Shown: piece after piece, positions 52,057 through 61,023 of the stretch
Numbering within the stretch: position 1 is the stretch's first letter
Layout: each line of letters begins with the position of its first letter
DNA from: Bifidobacterium breve
GTDB lineage: Bacteria > Actinomycetota > Thermoleophilia > Miltoncostaeales > Miltoncostaeaceae
NCBI GenBank assembly: GCA_945861935.1
Contig: CAMAVU010000002.1
Span: 38,519 to 102,518, forward strand
Length of the DNA: 64,000 bases
Direction: 5' to 3'
Translations under genes and position numbers: made by a program
Notes under the pieces: model-generated
The model's database searches: none
What the model was told of the DNA's origin: nothing
What the model saw: the letters and a program-made list of their open reading frames with translations, nothing else

Positions 52057-52167
52057 TGCCCCCGGTGCCCCCGGTGCCCCCGGTGCCCCCGCCCACCGCG
52101 GGACCGCGGGGACAGACCCCGGGGTCTCCCCGTCCCCCTGCGGGGTGCCACCCCGGTGCCAGGCACC
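52057..52167. repeat. Tandem 9-bp repeat and palindromic (REP-like) elements
   Basis: TGCCCCCGG is repeated three and a half times from 52057, followed by a palindrome-rich segment: CCGCGGGGACAGACC (from 52104) with the perfect palindrome GACCCCGGGGTC at 52115-52126, and GGTGCCAGGCACC at 52155-52167. The phrase CCGCGGGGACAG also occurs in the large inverted repeat near 61.03 kb. The cluster fills the gap between the MFS remnant and the dehydrogenase gene; it probably arose from mobile palindromes. Confidence 0.65.
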
Positions 52168-52209
52168 TCGCCCGTCCCCCGTGAACAGCGGTATGCTCGG
52201 GACCCGACA

Positions 52210-55200
52210 GTGACGCCCGCCGACACAACGATCAAGGTCCTGCTCCCGGTGCTCGGTGAGTCCGTGACCGAGGGCACCGTGATCGAGTGGAGGAAGGCGG
52301 TCGGCGACCCGGTCGAGCAGGGCGAGACCCTCCTCGAGGTGACCACCGACAAGGTGGACGTGGAGATCCCATCGCCTGCCGACGGGGTGCTCGCAGGCAT
52401 CGCCGCCATTCCGGGTGCCGCCGTGGCGGTGGGCCAGTTGCTCGGCGAGATCACCACGGGCGACGGCGCCCTGCCCACCGCCGCCGCACCGACGCCTGAG
52501 CCCGACGCCGCACCTGCCCCCGCGCAGCCGACCACGGCGCCGCCGGTTCGCGATGTGGCCGCCTCGCCGATGGCCCGCCGGGTGGCGTTCGAGACGGGCG
52601 TGGACCTCGGCACGGTCACCGGGTCAGGCCCCGGTGGGCTCATCCGCCGTGCCGACGTCGAGGGGGTCGGGAAGGGCGGCAGCCTGGCCGATCCCGCTCC
52701 TCCCGCGGGCGAGGAACTCGTGCGCCTGTCCGGGCCGGCCGCTGCGCTCGCCGATTACATGGATGAGAGCCGTTCCATCCCCACCGCCACCACCTTCCGC
52801 TCCATCTCGGTGCAGATGCTCGACGCCGAGCGCAAGCGCCTGAACGACGCCCTCGCGGTCGTGGGCGGGGGGAAGCTGTCGTTCACGCACATCATCGCGT
52901 GGGCGGTCGTGCGCGCTGTGCAGAAGACGCCCGGCATGGCAACCGCCTTCGCCCGCGTGGCCGGGGTGCCATACAAGGTGCCACGTGACACCGTGAACCT
53001 CGGCATCGCCGTGGATGTGGAGCGCAAGGACGGCAGCCGATCCCTGCTCGTGCCGGTCATCCGCGACTGCGCATCGCTCGGGTTCCAGGGCTTCCGCGCC
53101 GCGTTCGACGACCTCATTCAGCGCTCGCGGTCGGGCAGGATCAGCCCGGACGAGTTGAGGGGCGCGGGCGTGACGCTCACGAACCCCGGCGGCTTCGGCA
53201 CCAACGCGTCGGTGCCGCGGGTGATGACCGGCCAGGGCACGATCGTGGCCACCGGCGGCATCGCGTGGCCACCCGGCATGGAGGGCGTGCCCGGTGAGCT
53301 GCTCAAGGTGTGGGGCGTGTCGAAGGTGATGACGATCTCCTCCACCTACGACCACCGCGTCATCCAGGGCGCAGAGAGCGGCGCGTTCCTTCGCGACATC
53401 GCGGGCCTTCTGGCCGGGGACGACGGCTTCTACGACGAGGTCCGCGCGGCGCTGGGCCTCCCCGCTGCCCCGCCGCTCGCCTTCACCCCGCAGGCTGCCG
53501 CACCCGACGCCGGACCCGCCCCCATGGCCGCCAGCGCCGACGAGGAGACCCTGAAGGCCGTCGCGGGGGCCATGTCGCTGCTGCGGGCATTCCGCACCTA
53601 CGGCCACCTGGCCGCGCACCTCGACCCCCTGGGCTCCGACCCACCCGGCGACCCCTCGCTCGATCCGGCCTGGGTGGGCCTCACGCCGGATCAGATGGAG
53701 CTGGTGCCCGCGTTGCTGCTCGGGGTTGCCGTGCCCGGGGCGACGTTCGCCGAGGCGTACCCCGCCCTCAAGGACACCTACTGCGGCACGATCGCCTACG
53801 AGATCGAGCACATCTCGAACCACGACCAGCGCCAGTGGCTGCGCGAGTTCATCGAGTCGGGTCAGGTGCGGACGCGCCTCCCGCGCGAGGAGCGCGCCGC
53901 CGCCCTTGAGCGTCTGGTGTCGGTTGAGGTCTTCGAGCGGTTCCTCCGTCGCACCTATCTGGGGCAGAAGACCTTCTCGGTGGAGGGGTCCGACGCGCTG
54001 ATCCCGATGATGGACGAGACCATCCAGCGTGTGGCCGCCGCCGGGGTGCCCGAGATCCACATCGGGATGGCACACCGCGGCCGCCTGGCCACCATCATGC
54101 ACACCGTCGGGCGCCCCGCCGAGTCCATCCTCGCCGAGTTCGAGGGGCAGGTCGAGCACACGGACGATGGAGAGGACCACGCCGACGGCGAGCCCTACGC
54201 CGCAGCGGGCGACGTCAAGTACCACCTGGGGGCCGAGGGGACGTTCCGGTCAACGACCGGGCGGTCCGTGCACGTGCGTCTGGCCGCCAACCCCAGCCAC
54301 CTCGAGCAGGTGAACGCGGTGGCCGAGGGCGGAGTGCGCGCCAAGCAGACGATCCGCGCCAACCCCATCGCCGAGCACCAGCCCGATCGCGCCGTCGCGT
54401 TGCTCATCCACGGCGACGCCGCCTTCCCCGGCCAGGGAGTGGTGGCCGAGACCCTGAACCTCCAGGGCCTGCAGGGCTACTCGACGGGCGGCACGATCCA
54501 CATCATCGTGAACAACCAGGTGGGCTTCACCACCGATCCCGAGGACAGCCGCTCTACCCGCTACGCCAGCGACATGGCCAAGGGCTTCGACATGCCCATC
54601 GTCCACGTGAACGCCGACGACATGGATGCCTGCATCGCGGCCGTCCACCTGGCCACGCAGTTCCGTGTCCGCTTCGGCCACGACGTGCTCATCGACCTCA
54701 TCGGCTACCGCCGCCTGGGCCACAACGAGCTGGACGAGCCCGCCTACACGCAGCCCGTGATGGCCCGCACCATCAAGGAGCACCCCACAGTGGCGCGCAT
54801 CTTCGCCGACCGCCTGGTCGCCGAGCGCGTCATCACCGAGGATGACTACGCGGGGATGACGGCGGCAGCCGAGGCGCGCATGTCCGCCGCGCACAAGCGC
54901 GTGCAGTCGGGGCTGGAGCAGGGCTCCGACGAGGACTCTTCCCGCGACAAGCGCCGGCGTGCAAAGACGCAGGTCGTGAAGACCAAGGTGACCGCCTCCA
55001 CGTTGCGCAGCCTCAACGAGCAACTGCACCTGCCGCCGGATGGCTTCCCCGTTCACGCAAAGCTCACGCCGCAACTCGAGCGGCGGCGCTCGGCACTGGC
55101 GGAGGAGAACGGAATCACCTGGGCGCATGCCGAGGCACTCGCATTCGCATCGCTGCTCACCCACGGGGTGCCGATTCGCCTGACCGGTCAGGACGTGGCC

Positions 55201-56181
55201 CGCGGCACGTTCTCCCAGCGCCATCTCGAGATGCACCACACCTCGGACGTCGAGTCGTACTACGCCAGCAAGGGTCGGGTCTACGTGCCCATGCAGCACC
55301 TGCTGCGGGCCAAGGCGTCGTTCGAGGTGCACAACAGCCCGCTGTCCGAGGCCGCGTGCGTGGGCTTCGAGTACGGCTACTCCACGACCGCGGACGAGGC
55401 GCTGGTCGTGTGGGAGGCCCAGTACGGGGACTTCGCCAACGGCGCCCAGATCATGATCGACCAGTTCCTGTCGGCCGGCCAGGCCAAGTGGGGCGTGCGC
55501 TCGCGCCTCACGTTGCTCCTGCCGCACGGCTACGAGGGGAACGGCCCCGAGCACTCCTCCGCCCGCCCTGAGCGGTTCCTGCGTCTGGCGGCCGAAGGCA
55601 ACATGCGCATCGCGAACTGCTCCACGGCTGCGAACTACTTCCACCTGCTCCGGCGTCAGGGGCTGCTCGACGAAATACGCCCCCTCGTGGTGTTCACGCC
55701 GAAGAGCCTTCTGCGCGCCAAGGCCGCATCCAGCAGTCTGGCCGACCTGACCGACGGGACGTTCGAACCAGTCCTCCCCGACCCCCGGGTCACCGATCCG
55801 GCGGCGGTCACGCGCCTCTTGCTGTGCACCGGAAAGATCTTCCACGAGATCGACGGCCATCCCGGCCGCGCGGAGCACCCCGAACTTGCGATCGGGCGCG
55901 TCGAGCAGCTGTACCCGTTCCCACGCGAAGAGATCCTCGCCTTGTACGAGTCCTACCCGAACGTGCAGACCGTGCAGTGGGTGCAGGAGGAGCCGCGCAA
56001 CATGGGGGCGTGGTCGTTCGTCACCCGCCGGATCGAGCGGCTGCTACCGGTGGAGTCGTTCGAATACGTCGGCCGGCCGGCCCGGGCGTCGGTGAGCGAG
56101 GGCTACCCGCAGACGCACCAGCACGAGCAGGCCCGGGTACTGGAAGACGCCCTCTCGGGCAAGGAGATGACCTTCTCATGA
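52210..56181 (+). CDS. kgd: Single-chain 2-oxoglutarate dehydrogenase: lipoyl-PSBD-E2-E1 fusion
   Basis: A 1323-residue polypeptide containing both the dihydrolipoyl succinyltransferase and the ThDP-dependent E1 of 2-oxoglutarate dehydrogenase. Residues 8-82: lipoyl domain with acceptor Lys48 in TTDKVDVE. An Ala/Pro linker (85-113). Residues 116-152: peripheral-subunit-binding domain (ASPMARRVAFETGVDL). ~170-430: acyltransferase domain with DHRVIQGAESG (His382), as in mycobacterial Kgd. ~445-1323: E1 with GMAHRGRLATIMHTVGRP, GDAAFPGQGVVAETLNLQ, NNQVGFTTDP and GQDVARGTFSQRHLEMH. Known Kgd/OdhA proteins lack the lipoyl and PSBD parts. The GTG at 52210 is chosen; the stop overlaps lpd by 4 bases. 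The neighbours lpd and lipM complete the complex. Confidence 0.92.
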   Translation: MTPADTTIKVLLPVLGESVTEGTVIEWRKAVGDPVEQGETLLEVTTDKVDVEIPSPADGVLAGIAAIPGAAVAVGQLLGEITTGDGALPTAAAPTPEPDAAPAPAQPTTAPPVRDVAASPMARRVAFETGVDLGTVTGSGPGGLIRRADVEGVGKGGSLADPAPPAGEELVRLSGPAAALADYMDESRSIPTATTFRSISVQMLDAERKRLNDALAVVGGGKLSFTHIIAWAVVRAVQKTPGMATAFARVAGVPYKVPRDTVNLGIAVDVERKDGSRSLLVPVIRDCASLGFQGFRAAFDDLIQRSRSGRISPDELRGAGVTLTNPGGFGTNASVPRVMTGQGTIVATGGIAWPPGMEGVPGELLKVWGVSKVMTISSTYDHRVIQGAESGAFLRDIAGLLAGDDGFYDEVRAALGLPAAPPLAFTPQAAAPDAGPAPMAASADEETLKAVAGAMSLLRAFRTYGHLAAHLDPLGSDPPGDPSLDPAWVGLTPDQMELVPALLLGVAVPGATFAEAYPALKDTYCGTIAYEIEHISNHDQRQWLREFIESGQVRTRLPREERAAALERLVSVEVFERFLRRTYLGQKTFSVEGSDALIPMMDETIQRVAAAGVPEIHIGMAHRGRLATIMHTVGRPAESILAEFEGQVEHTDDGEDHADGEPYAAAGDVKYHLGAEGTFRSTTGRSVHVRLAANPSHLEQVNAVAEGGVRAKQTIRANPIAEHQPDRAVALLIHGDAAFPGQGVVAETLNLQGLQGYSTGGTIHIIVNNQVGFTTDPEDSRSTRYASDMAKGFDMPIVHVNADDMDACIAAVHLATQFRVRFGHDVLIDLIGYRRLGHNELDEPAYTQPVMARTIKEHPTVARIFADRLVAERVITEDDYAGMTAAAEARMSAAHKRVQSGLEQGSDEDSSRDKRRRAKTQVVKTKVTASTLRSLNEQLHLPPDGFPVHAKLTPQLERRRSALAEENGITWAHAEALAFASLLTHGVPIRLTGQDVARGTFSQRHLEMHHTSDVESYYASKGRVYVPMQHLLRAKASFEVHNSPLSEAACVGFEYGYSTTADEALVVWEAQYGDFANGAQIMIDQFLSAGQAKWGVRSRLTLLLPHGYEGNGPEHSSARPERFLRLAAEGNMRIANCSTAANYFHLLRRQGLLDEIRPLVVFTPKSLLRAKAASSSLADLTDGTFEPVLPDPRVTDPAAVTRLLLCTGKIFHEIDGHPGRAEHPELAIGRVEQLYPFPREEILALYESYPNVQTVQWVQEEPRNMGAWSFVTRRIERLLPVESFEYVGRPARASVSEGYPQTHQHEQARVLEDALSGKEMTFS

Positions 56182-57554
56182 GCGATGCCCCTCGCGTCGT
56201 CGTTCTGGGCGGGGGGCCGGGCGGCGACGTCGCAGCCCTGCGCGCGGCCCAGATGGGCGCCCGGGTGGTGCTGGTGGAGCGCGCCGAACTCGGCGGCACC
56301 TGCCTCAACTGGGGATGCATCCCCACCAAGGCGCTGCTCGCCGCGTCGGACCTGCTCCGCAAGATCCGGGAGGCCAAGGAGTTCGGCATCCTCGTGGGCG
56401 AGGTGGGCTACGACTTCGCGGCCATGATGTCGCGCAAGGACGACATCGTCATGAAGATGCGCGGCGGCGTGCAAGGAGCGTGCGAACGCAAGGGTGTGGT
56501 GGTGGTGAAGGGGCACGGCGTCGTGGACGGCAACGCCGTGGTGGTGGACGGCACCCGTCACGAGTACGACCACCTGATCGTGGCCGTCGGCACCGAACCC
56601 GCGGGCCTGCCCGGAATCGACATGGACCACCCCGCGGTGCTTACGTCCAACGATGTGCTGGTGATGCCCGAGGTGCCGGCGAGCATGATCATCCTCGGCG
56701 CCGGGGTCATCGGATGCGAGTTCGCCAGCCTCTTCCAGCCGCTCGGGGTGAACGTGACGATGGTCGAGATGCTCGACCGCATCCTCGCGGGGATCGACAC
56801 GCGCACCGCGAAGCAGTTTCAGAAGACCCTCGAGAAGGACGGCGCCCGGATCCATCTGGGACGTCGCCTCGAGGAGGTCACCTCCTACTCCGACGAGGGC
56901 GTGACCGTGCGCCTGGACGACGGCACCGAAATCAGCGCCGAGACGTTGCTGGTCTCCATCGGCCGCCAGCCGCAGACCCACGACATCGGTCTGGAGAGCA
57001 TCGGCGTGGTGGTGAACGGGCGCGGGTACATCGAGGTGGACGACTTCCTGCGCACGAGCAACCCGGCGGTGTGGGCGGTGGGCGACTGCATCGGCGGGCT
57101 CCAACTGGCCCATCTGGCCTCGGCCGAGGGCGCCCGGGCGGTGGAGAACATCGTGGGTCCGCATCTGGTGCCCATGGACCGGACCGTCGTGCCGTCGTGC
57201 ATCTACACCCACCCGGAGATCGCCACCGTGGGGCTCAACCGTGACACCGCGGAGGAGCAGGGCATCGCGATCAAGGTGGGCCAGGCCCGCTTCGCAGGAT
57301 CGGGCAAGGCGCTCGGCGAGGGCGAGTCGGATGGCTTCGCACAACTCATCGCCGATGCCGACACCGACCTGCTGCTGGGCGCCACGATCATGGGCGCGCA
57401 CGCCGTGGAGATGATCCACGAGGTCGGGGTGGCGATCAGCGACGGCTACACCATGCGCGATCTGGGCGAGATCATTCACGCCCACCCCACCATCAGCGAG
57501 ATGGTGATGGACGCCGCCCAGCAGGGCGAGGGCGTGGCGCCCTACCTGTCGTAG
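56178..57554 (+). CDS. lpd: Dihydrolipoyl dehydrogenase
   Basis: E3 component (458 residues) that reoxidises dihydrolipoyl groups with NAD+. FAD motif VVVLGGGPGGDVAALRAA, redox disulfide GGTCLNWGCIPTKA (Cys42/Cys47), NAD motif ILGAGVIGCEFASLF and the C-terminal HAHPTISE catalytic His-Glu are all present. The ATG lies in ATGA with the kgd stop, so it is co-translated with the E2-E1 chain; this gives a dedicated E3. Confidence 0.96.
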   Translation: MSDAPRVVVLGGGPGGDVAALRAAQMGARVVLVERAELGGTCLNWGCIPTKALLAASDLLRKIREAKEFGILVGEVGYDFAAMMSRKDDIVMKMRGGVQGACERKGVVVVKGHGVVDGNAVVVDGTRHEYDHLIVAVGTEPAGLPGIDMDHPAVLTSNDVLVMPEVPASMIILGAGVIGCEFASLFQPLGVNVTMVEMLDRILAGIDTRTAKQFQKTLEKDGARIHLGRRLEEVTSYSDEGVTVRLDDGTEISAETLLVSIGRQPQTHDIGLESIGVVVNGRGYIEVDDFLRTSNPAVWAVGDCIGGLQLAHLASAEGARAVENIVGPHLVPMDRTVVPSCIYTHPEIATVGLNRDTAEEQGIAIKVGQARFAGSGKALGEGESDGFAQLIADADTDLLLGATIMGAHAVEMIHEVGVAISDGYTMRDLGEIIHAHPTISEMVMDAAQQGEGVAPYLS

Positions 57555-57556
57555 GG

Positions 57557-58276
57557 ATGGCCGTGGCACCGGAGGGCTGGCGGCTCGTCACCCCGGCCGT
57601 GCAGACGGTGCCCGCCGCCGTGGCGCTGTCCGCGCGCCTGCTGACAGACGGTGAATGCCCTGCGCTCGTGGTGCACCGGGTCCATCCGCCAGCCATCACC
57701 TGCGGCCGGGCGCAACTGCCGGGGGTGGATCCGGCCACCGCACGTGACGCGGGGCTCGAGGTGGTCGCGCGCCCCTCCGGCGGCGGGCCGGTCCTCTGGG
57801 ACGACGACCTCATCGCGATCGATGTGGTGCTCCCGGCCGGGCACCCCCTCCTGCCCGCAGACGTCGTGGCCGCATACCGGTGGGTGGGTGACGGCGTGGC
57901 GGCGGGCCTGCGGATGCTTGGCGTGACCGGCGCCCGGGCGGTACCCCCGAACGAGGCGCGGTCCCGGACCAAGGGTCCGGCCGCCGGCCTGTGCTTCGGG
58001 GGACTGTCCCCGTGGGAGGTCGTGTCGGGCGATCGAAAGGTGCTGGGCCTGTCGCAGGTACGCCGGCGCGCCGGGGCGATCATCCAGGTGGGAGTGCCGA
58101 TGCGGCTGGACGCCGAACGCCTCGCGCGGGCGGTGAGCGCCCCGCCCGCCGCCGCCGCCGACCTGCTCGCGCACGCAGCCGGCATCAGCGATCTGGTGCC
58201 GGGTACCGATCGGGCCGTGGCCGAGGATGCCCTCGTCCGGGCCCTCCTCGGCGCCGTCACGGCAGGGAGCGAATAG
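57557..58276 (+). CDS. LipM/LplA-family octanoyl- or lipoyl-transferase
   Basis: A 239-residue protein of the BPL/LplA/LipB superfamily. The family motif RPSGGGPVLWDDDLIAIDVV fits the RRxxGGxAVxHD segment, and GLCFGGLSPWEVVSGDRKVLGLSQVRRRAGAIIQ matches the region around the catalytic cysteine of LipM octanoyltransferases (ACF-x-x-PS-x-YE). The cysteine argues for acyl-ACP transfer rather than ATP-dependent ligation. Two bases after lpd, its obvious target is the lipoyl domain of the upstream fusion protein; this is inference from gene order. Confidence 0.8.
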   Translation: MAVAPEGWRLVTPAVQTVPAAVALSARLLTDGECPALVVHRVHPPAITCGRAQLPGVDPATARDAGLEVVARPSGGGPVLWDDDLIAIDVVLPAGHPLLPADVVAAYRWVGDGVAAGLRMLGVTGARAVPPNEARSRTKGPAAGLCFGGLSPWEVVSGDRKVLGLSQVRRRAGAIIQVGVPMRLDAERLARAVSAPPAAAADLLAHAAGISDLVPGTDRAVAEDALVRALLGAVTAGSE

Positions 58277-58302
58277 GCCGAAGGGCCGGGGGCGTCGCCG
58301 CT

Positions 58303-59985
58303 CTAGGTGAGGGCGTAGTCCAGCGGGCCGCCGATCGCGGGCGTGCGGCCCTCCACCCCTGCCACAAGCACGGCGGGGCCGTGGTCGGACCGGCGCATGA
58401 GGTCGGCCATCGCGTCGTCGAGGTCTGCGGCGGCGGACACCCGCTCCGCCGACGCGCCGAAGCCGCGGCAGATGGACACGAGGTCAAGTGGCGGATCGGT
58501 GATCGCGAGGCCCGGCCACCCGCCCTCGGGCCGTCCGGTGAGCCCCTCCATCCCTGCGCGCAGGATCTCGTAGCCGGCGTTGTCGCCGACCACGAGCGCC
58601 AGCCGGCAGCCCGCGTGCACTGCACTCCAGAGTGCAGGCACGCCGAAGACCAATGACCCGTCACCCTGCACGCAGACAACGCGGCGCGACGGGTCGGACA
58701 GCGCCGCGCCGACCGCAGCGGGTAATCCCCACCCCAGTGCGGATCCCCGGTGCCACAGCACGCTGCCGATGCGCCGGGGGCCCAGCGCGACGCGCAGATC
58801 GCGGGTCGCAGTGAGCCCCTCGTCCACGAGCAGGTCGTCGGGCCCGATGACCCTGCCCATGGCCAGCGACAGGGCCGCGCCGCTGATGACCGTCCCGTGG
58901 GATGCCCGGGCATCCAGTGCCGCCCGTTCATCAACCCGGGCCGTCCGCAGCCCTCCGGCCACCCGGTCGCGGCGACGTGCCGCCTCGTGGTCCGGTGGCC
59001 CCAGGCGCGCCTCGATCCCGGCGATGACGCGGTCCGGTGCCGCCACGATCCCCACATCAGGAGGATGCGACCTGCCCACCTCATCGGGATCCACGTCCGC
59101 GTGGATCAGGCGCACGCCCGGTGGGAGCGGGGAGCCCGGGCTCCAGCCGAACAGACGGAACACCGGCATGCCGAGAATCAGGAGCACGTCGTGGTGCTGG
59201 AGCACGCGATGGATCCCGGAGGCGAACCGGGGAAGCGGTCCGGCCCACATCGGGTCGTCGGTGGCGACCGGCACGCGAGCCGCGAAGGGCTCGCCCAGCA
59301 CGGGTGCGCCCAGGCGGGCGGCCAGCGCTGCGAGGGCTCCCTCCGCCCCGCAGTGGGCGACGCCATCGCCCGCCAGGATGGCGGGCTCCTTCGCGGCGAG
59401 AAGCAGGGCGGCAGCGGCGTCGAGCGCGGAGGGGTCGGGTGCCGGGGGCACCGCTGAACACCCTGGCAGCGGGAGCAGCGCACCCGATGGGCCTGCCTGG
59501 GTCTCGAGCGGCACCGAAAGGATGGCGGGACCCGCCGGCGGACCAAGGGCGGCGGCCACCGCGTCGTGCAGCATCGGGCCAAGTGCCGCGGGTACTTCGA
59601 CTTCCTCGGCGTACCGCGCGATGGGCCGGGCCATGCCGACGATTTCGCCGCCGAGGAAGGGCGCTCCCGGCAGCATCGAGGAGAGTTGCTGGCCGACGAT
59701 CACCAGCAGGGGAACGCGCGCGCGCGCCGCGTTCAGCACGCCGCTCATCGCGTTCGCCATCCCGGGCTGGACATGCACCAGCGCCACGCCCAGCCGCCCC
59801 GAGGCCTGCGCGTAGCCGTCGGCCATCCCGATCACCGCCGGTTCGGTGAGGCCCAGAACGAACCGCGGCGCGCCGGGCCGGGCCAGCGCGTCCAGCAGCG
59901 GCAACTCGGTGCTGCCGGGGTTCCCGAAGATGACCTCGACGCCCTGCGCGACAAGCGCGTCGAGCAGGGCATCCGATCCGGTCAC
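58303..59985 (-). CDS. ThDP-dependent enzyme of the benzoylformate decarboxylase/acetolactate synthase type
   Basis: A 560-residue enzyme with the three-domain ThDP layout. N-terminal FGNPGSTELPLLDAL and EPAVIGMADGYAQASGRLGVAL contain the catalytic Glu of the pyrimidine domain; the cofactor motif GDGSLVFGVPALWSAVHAGCRLALVVGDNAGY is near the C-terminus. The GNPGSTE phrase and AMSGVLNAARARVPLLVIVGQ are typical of benzoylformate decarboxylase-like members; FAD-binding features are weak. Substrate not identifiable. Start GTG 59985, 4 bases after the stop of the upstream Bax1-I gene, so the two are co-transcribed. Confidence 0.85.
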   Translation of the reverse strand: MTGSDALLDALVAQGVEVIFGNPGSTELPLLDALARPGAPRFVLGLTEPAVIGMADGYAQASGRLGVALVHVQPGMANAMSGVLNAARARVPLLVIVGQQLSSMLPGAPFLGGEIVGMARPIARYAEEVEVPAALGPMLHDAVAAALGPPAGPAILSVPLETQAGPSGALLPLPGCSAVPPAPDPSALDAAAALLLAAKEPAILAGDGVAHCGAEGALAALAARLGAPVLGEPFAARVPVATDDPMWAGPLPRFASGIHRVLQHHDVLLILGMPVFRLFGWSPGSPLPPGVRLIHADVDPDEVGRSHPPDVGIVAAPDRVIAGIEARLGPPDHEAARRRDRVAGGLRTARVDERAALDARASHGTVISGAALSLAMGRVIGPDDLLVDEGLTATRDLRVALGPRRIGSVLWHRGSALGWGLPAAVGAALSDPSRRVVCVQGDGSLVFGVPALWSAVHAGCRLALVVGDNAGYEILRAGMEGLTGRPEGGWPGLAITDPPLDLVSICRGFGASAERVSAAADLDDAMADLMRRSDHGPAVLVAGVEGRTPAIGGPLDYALT

Positions 59986-59989
59986 GTGC

Positions 59990-60688
59990 CTACCTGCCGC
60001 CGCCGCCGAGGATCTGGAGGAAGAACAGGAACACGTTGAATACGTCGAGGAATATGCCCAGTGCGATCGGCACCGCGGCGTTGCCCGTGCTCGCGCGCCG
60101 CAGCCGCTGGAAGTCGAACATCGTCCACACGGCGAAGATGGCCAGGCCGAAGATGGCGTAGATGAGCCGGCCGCCCGGGATGTTCACGAAGATCATGACG
60201 ATCCCGAAGCCGATGAGGCCGAGGAGGGCCCAGAACGCGATTCGGGCGAGCGGGGCGAGGTCGCGCCGCGTGGCGTAGCCCCATGCGCCGAAGCCGGCGA
60301 TGAAGAGCCCCGTGGCCCCGGCGGCCTGCCACAGCACCTGCGCGCTGCCGGATTCCACGTACATGGTGAGCACGGGGCCCACGGCCATGCCGAGGAACAG
60401 GCCGACGCCGAACAGCAGCGTCATCCCCAGCATCCCGCTGGGGCGCTTGAGGAAGGCGCTGGCAATCACGAGCACCAGCGCAATGACCCACGCGCCGATC
60501 ATCCAGCCGCCCGTGAAGTCCTTCCCGATGAAAGCGCCGGCCGCGGTGAACCCGCACGTCACCCCCACGAGGAACATGACGCGCGCGAACAGGGCGCGCT
60601 GGGTGACGTGCTCGGCCTCGGCCGCGCGGGCCTGATCGGCCGCGGCCGCGTGGTCGTACCACGTCGTCCCCGGGGTTTCCTCGGCCAC
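59990..60688 (-). CDS. Bax inhibitor-1 family membrane protein
   Basis: A 232-residue polytopic protein with seven hydrophobic segments (for example IGAWVIALVLVIASAFL, GLFIAGFGAWGYATRRDL, IAFWALLGLIGFGIVMIFV, AIFGLAIFAVWTMFDFQRL) and the BI-1/YccA signature near the end: VWTMFDFQRLRRA and ALGIFLDVFNVFLFFLQILGG. These proteins act as calcium-leak channels in some bacteria. GTG 60688 follows GGAAGG by 6 bases. The gene is 11 bases after clpS. Confidence 0.88.
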   Translation of the reverse strand: MAEETPGTTWYDHAAAADQARAAEAEHVTQRALFARVMFLVGVTCGFTAAGAFIGKDFTGGWMIGAWVIALVLVIASAFLKRPSGMLGMTLLFGVGLFLGMAVGPVLTMYVESGSAQVLWQAAGATGLFIAGFGAWGYATRRDLAPLARIAFWALLGLIGFGIVMIFVNIPGGRLIYAIFGLAIFAVWTMFDFQRLRRASTGNAAVPIALGIFLDVFNVFLFFLQILGGGGR

Positions 60689-60699
60689 TCCGTGCCTTC

Positions 60700-61008
60700 C
60701 TATCCGTTGGCGAGCGGGGCCATGGTCAGGCCCGCGTCCTTGAGTTGTTCCCACACCAGTTCCGCGAGCTCGTAGTCACCCCTCCATACGGTGGCCCGGC
60801 CCCCGCTGTGGATGGTCTTCGCGAATGCCATGCCCTTGACGTAGTCAACGCCGGGCACGAACTGGGACAAGATGGTCGCAACGCCCTCGAAGGTGTTGTG
60901 GTCATCGTTCAGCACGATGACCGAGCACGGGCGCCCGAGGCCCGACCTCGGCCCGGTACCCCTCTCCCGCGGCGATACGCGGGGCGGCGTGAGGACGTCG
61001 GAACCCAC
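60700..61008 (-). CDS. clpS: ClpS-like adaptor for the ClpAP/ClpCP protease
   Basis: A 102-residue protein. The core VIVLNDDHNTFEGVATIL corresponds to the N-degron-binding VLxNDDxxTMxxV motif, followed by AFAKTIHSGGRATVWRGDYELAELVWEQL. ClpS hands proteins with destabilising N-terminal residues to the ClpC protease. Length is normal. The GTG 61008 start lies just downstream of the large inverted repeat. A membrane protein of the BI-1 family follows 11 bases later. Confidence 0.87.
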   Translation of the reverse strand: MGSDVLTPPRVSPRERGTGPRSGLGRPCSVIVLNDDHNTFEGVATILSQFVPGVDYVKGMAFAKTIHSGGRATVWRGDYELAELVWEQLKDAGLTMAPLANG

Positions 61009-61023
61009 GGATCCACATGATAC

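Noticed and set aside
52057..52091. Considered a CRISPR array because of short direct repeats
   Set aside because: Repeats of 9 bases are directly adjacent with no spacers and there are no cas genes.
54250..55878. A 542-codon open frame on the minus strand
   Set aside because: Antisense to the E1 part of kgd, which has clear ThDP motifs.
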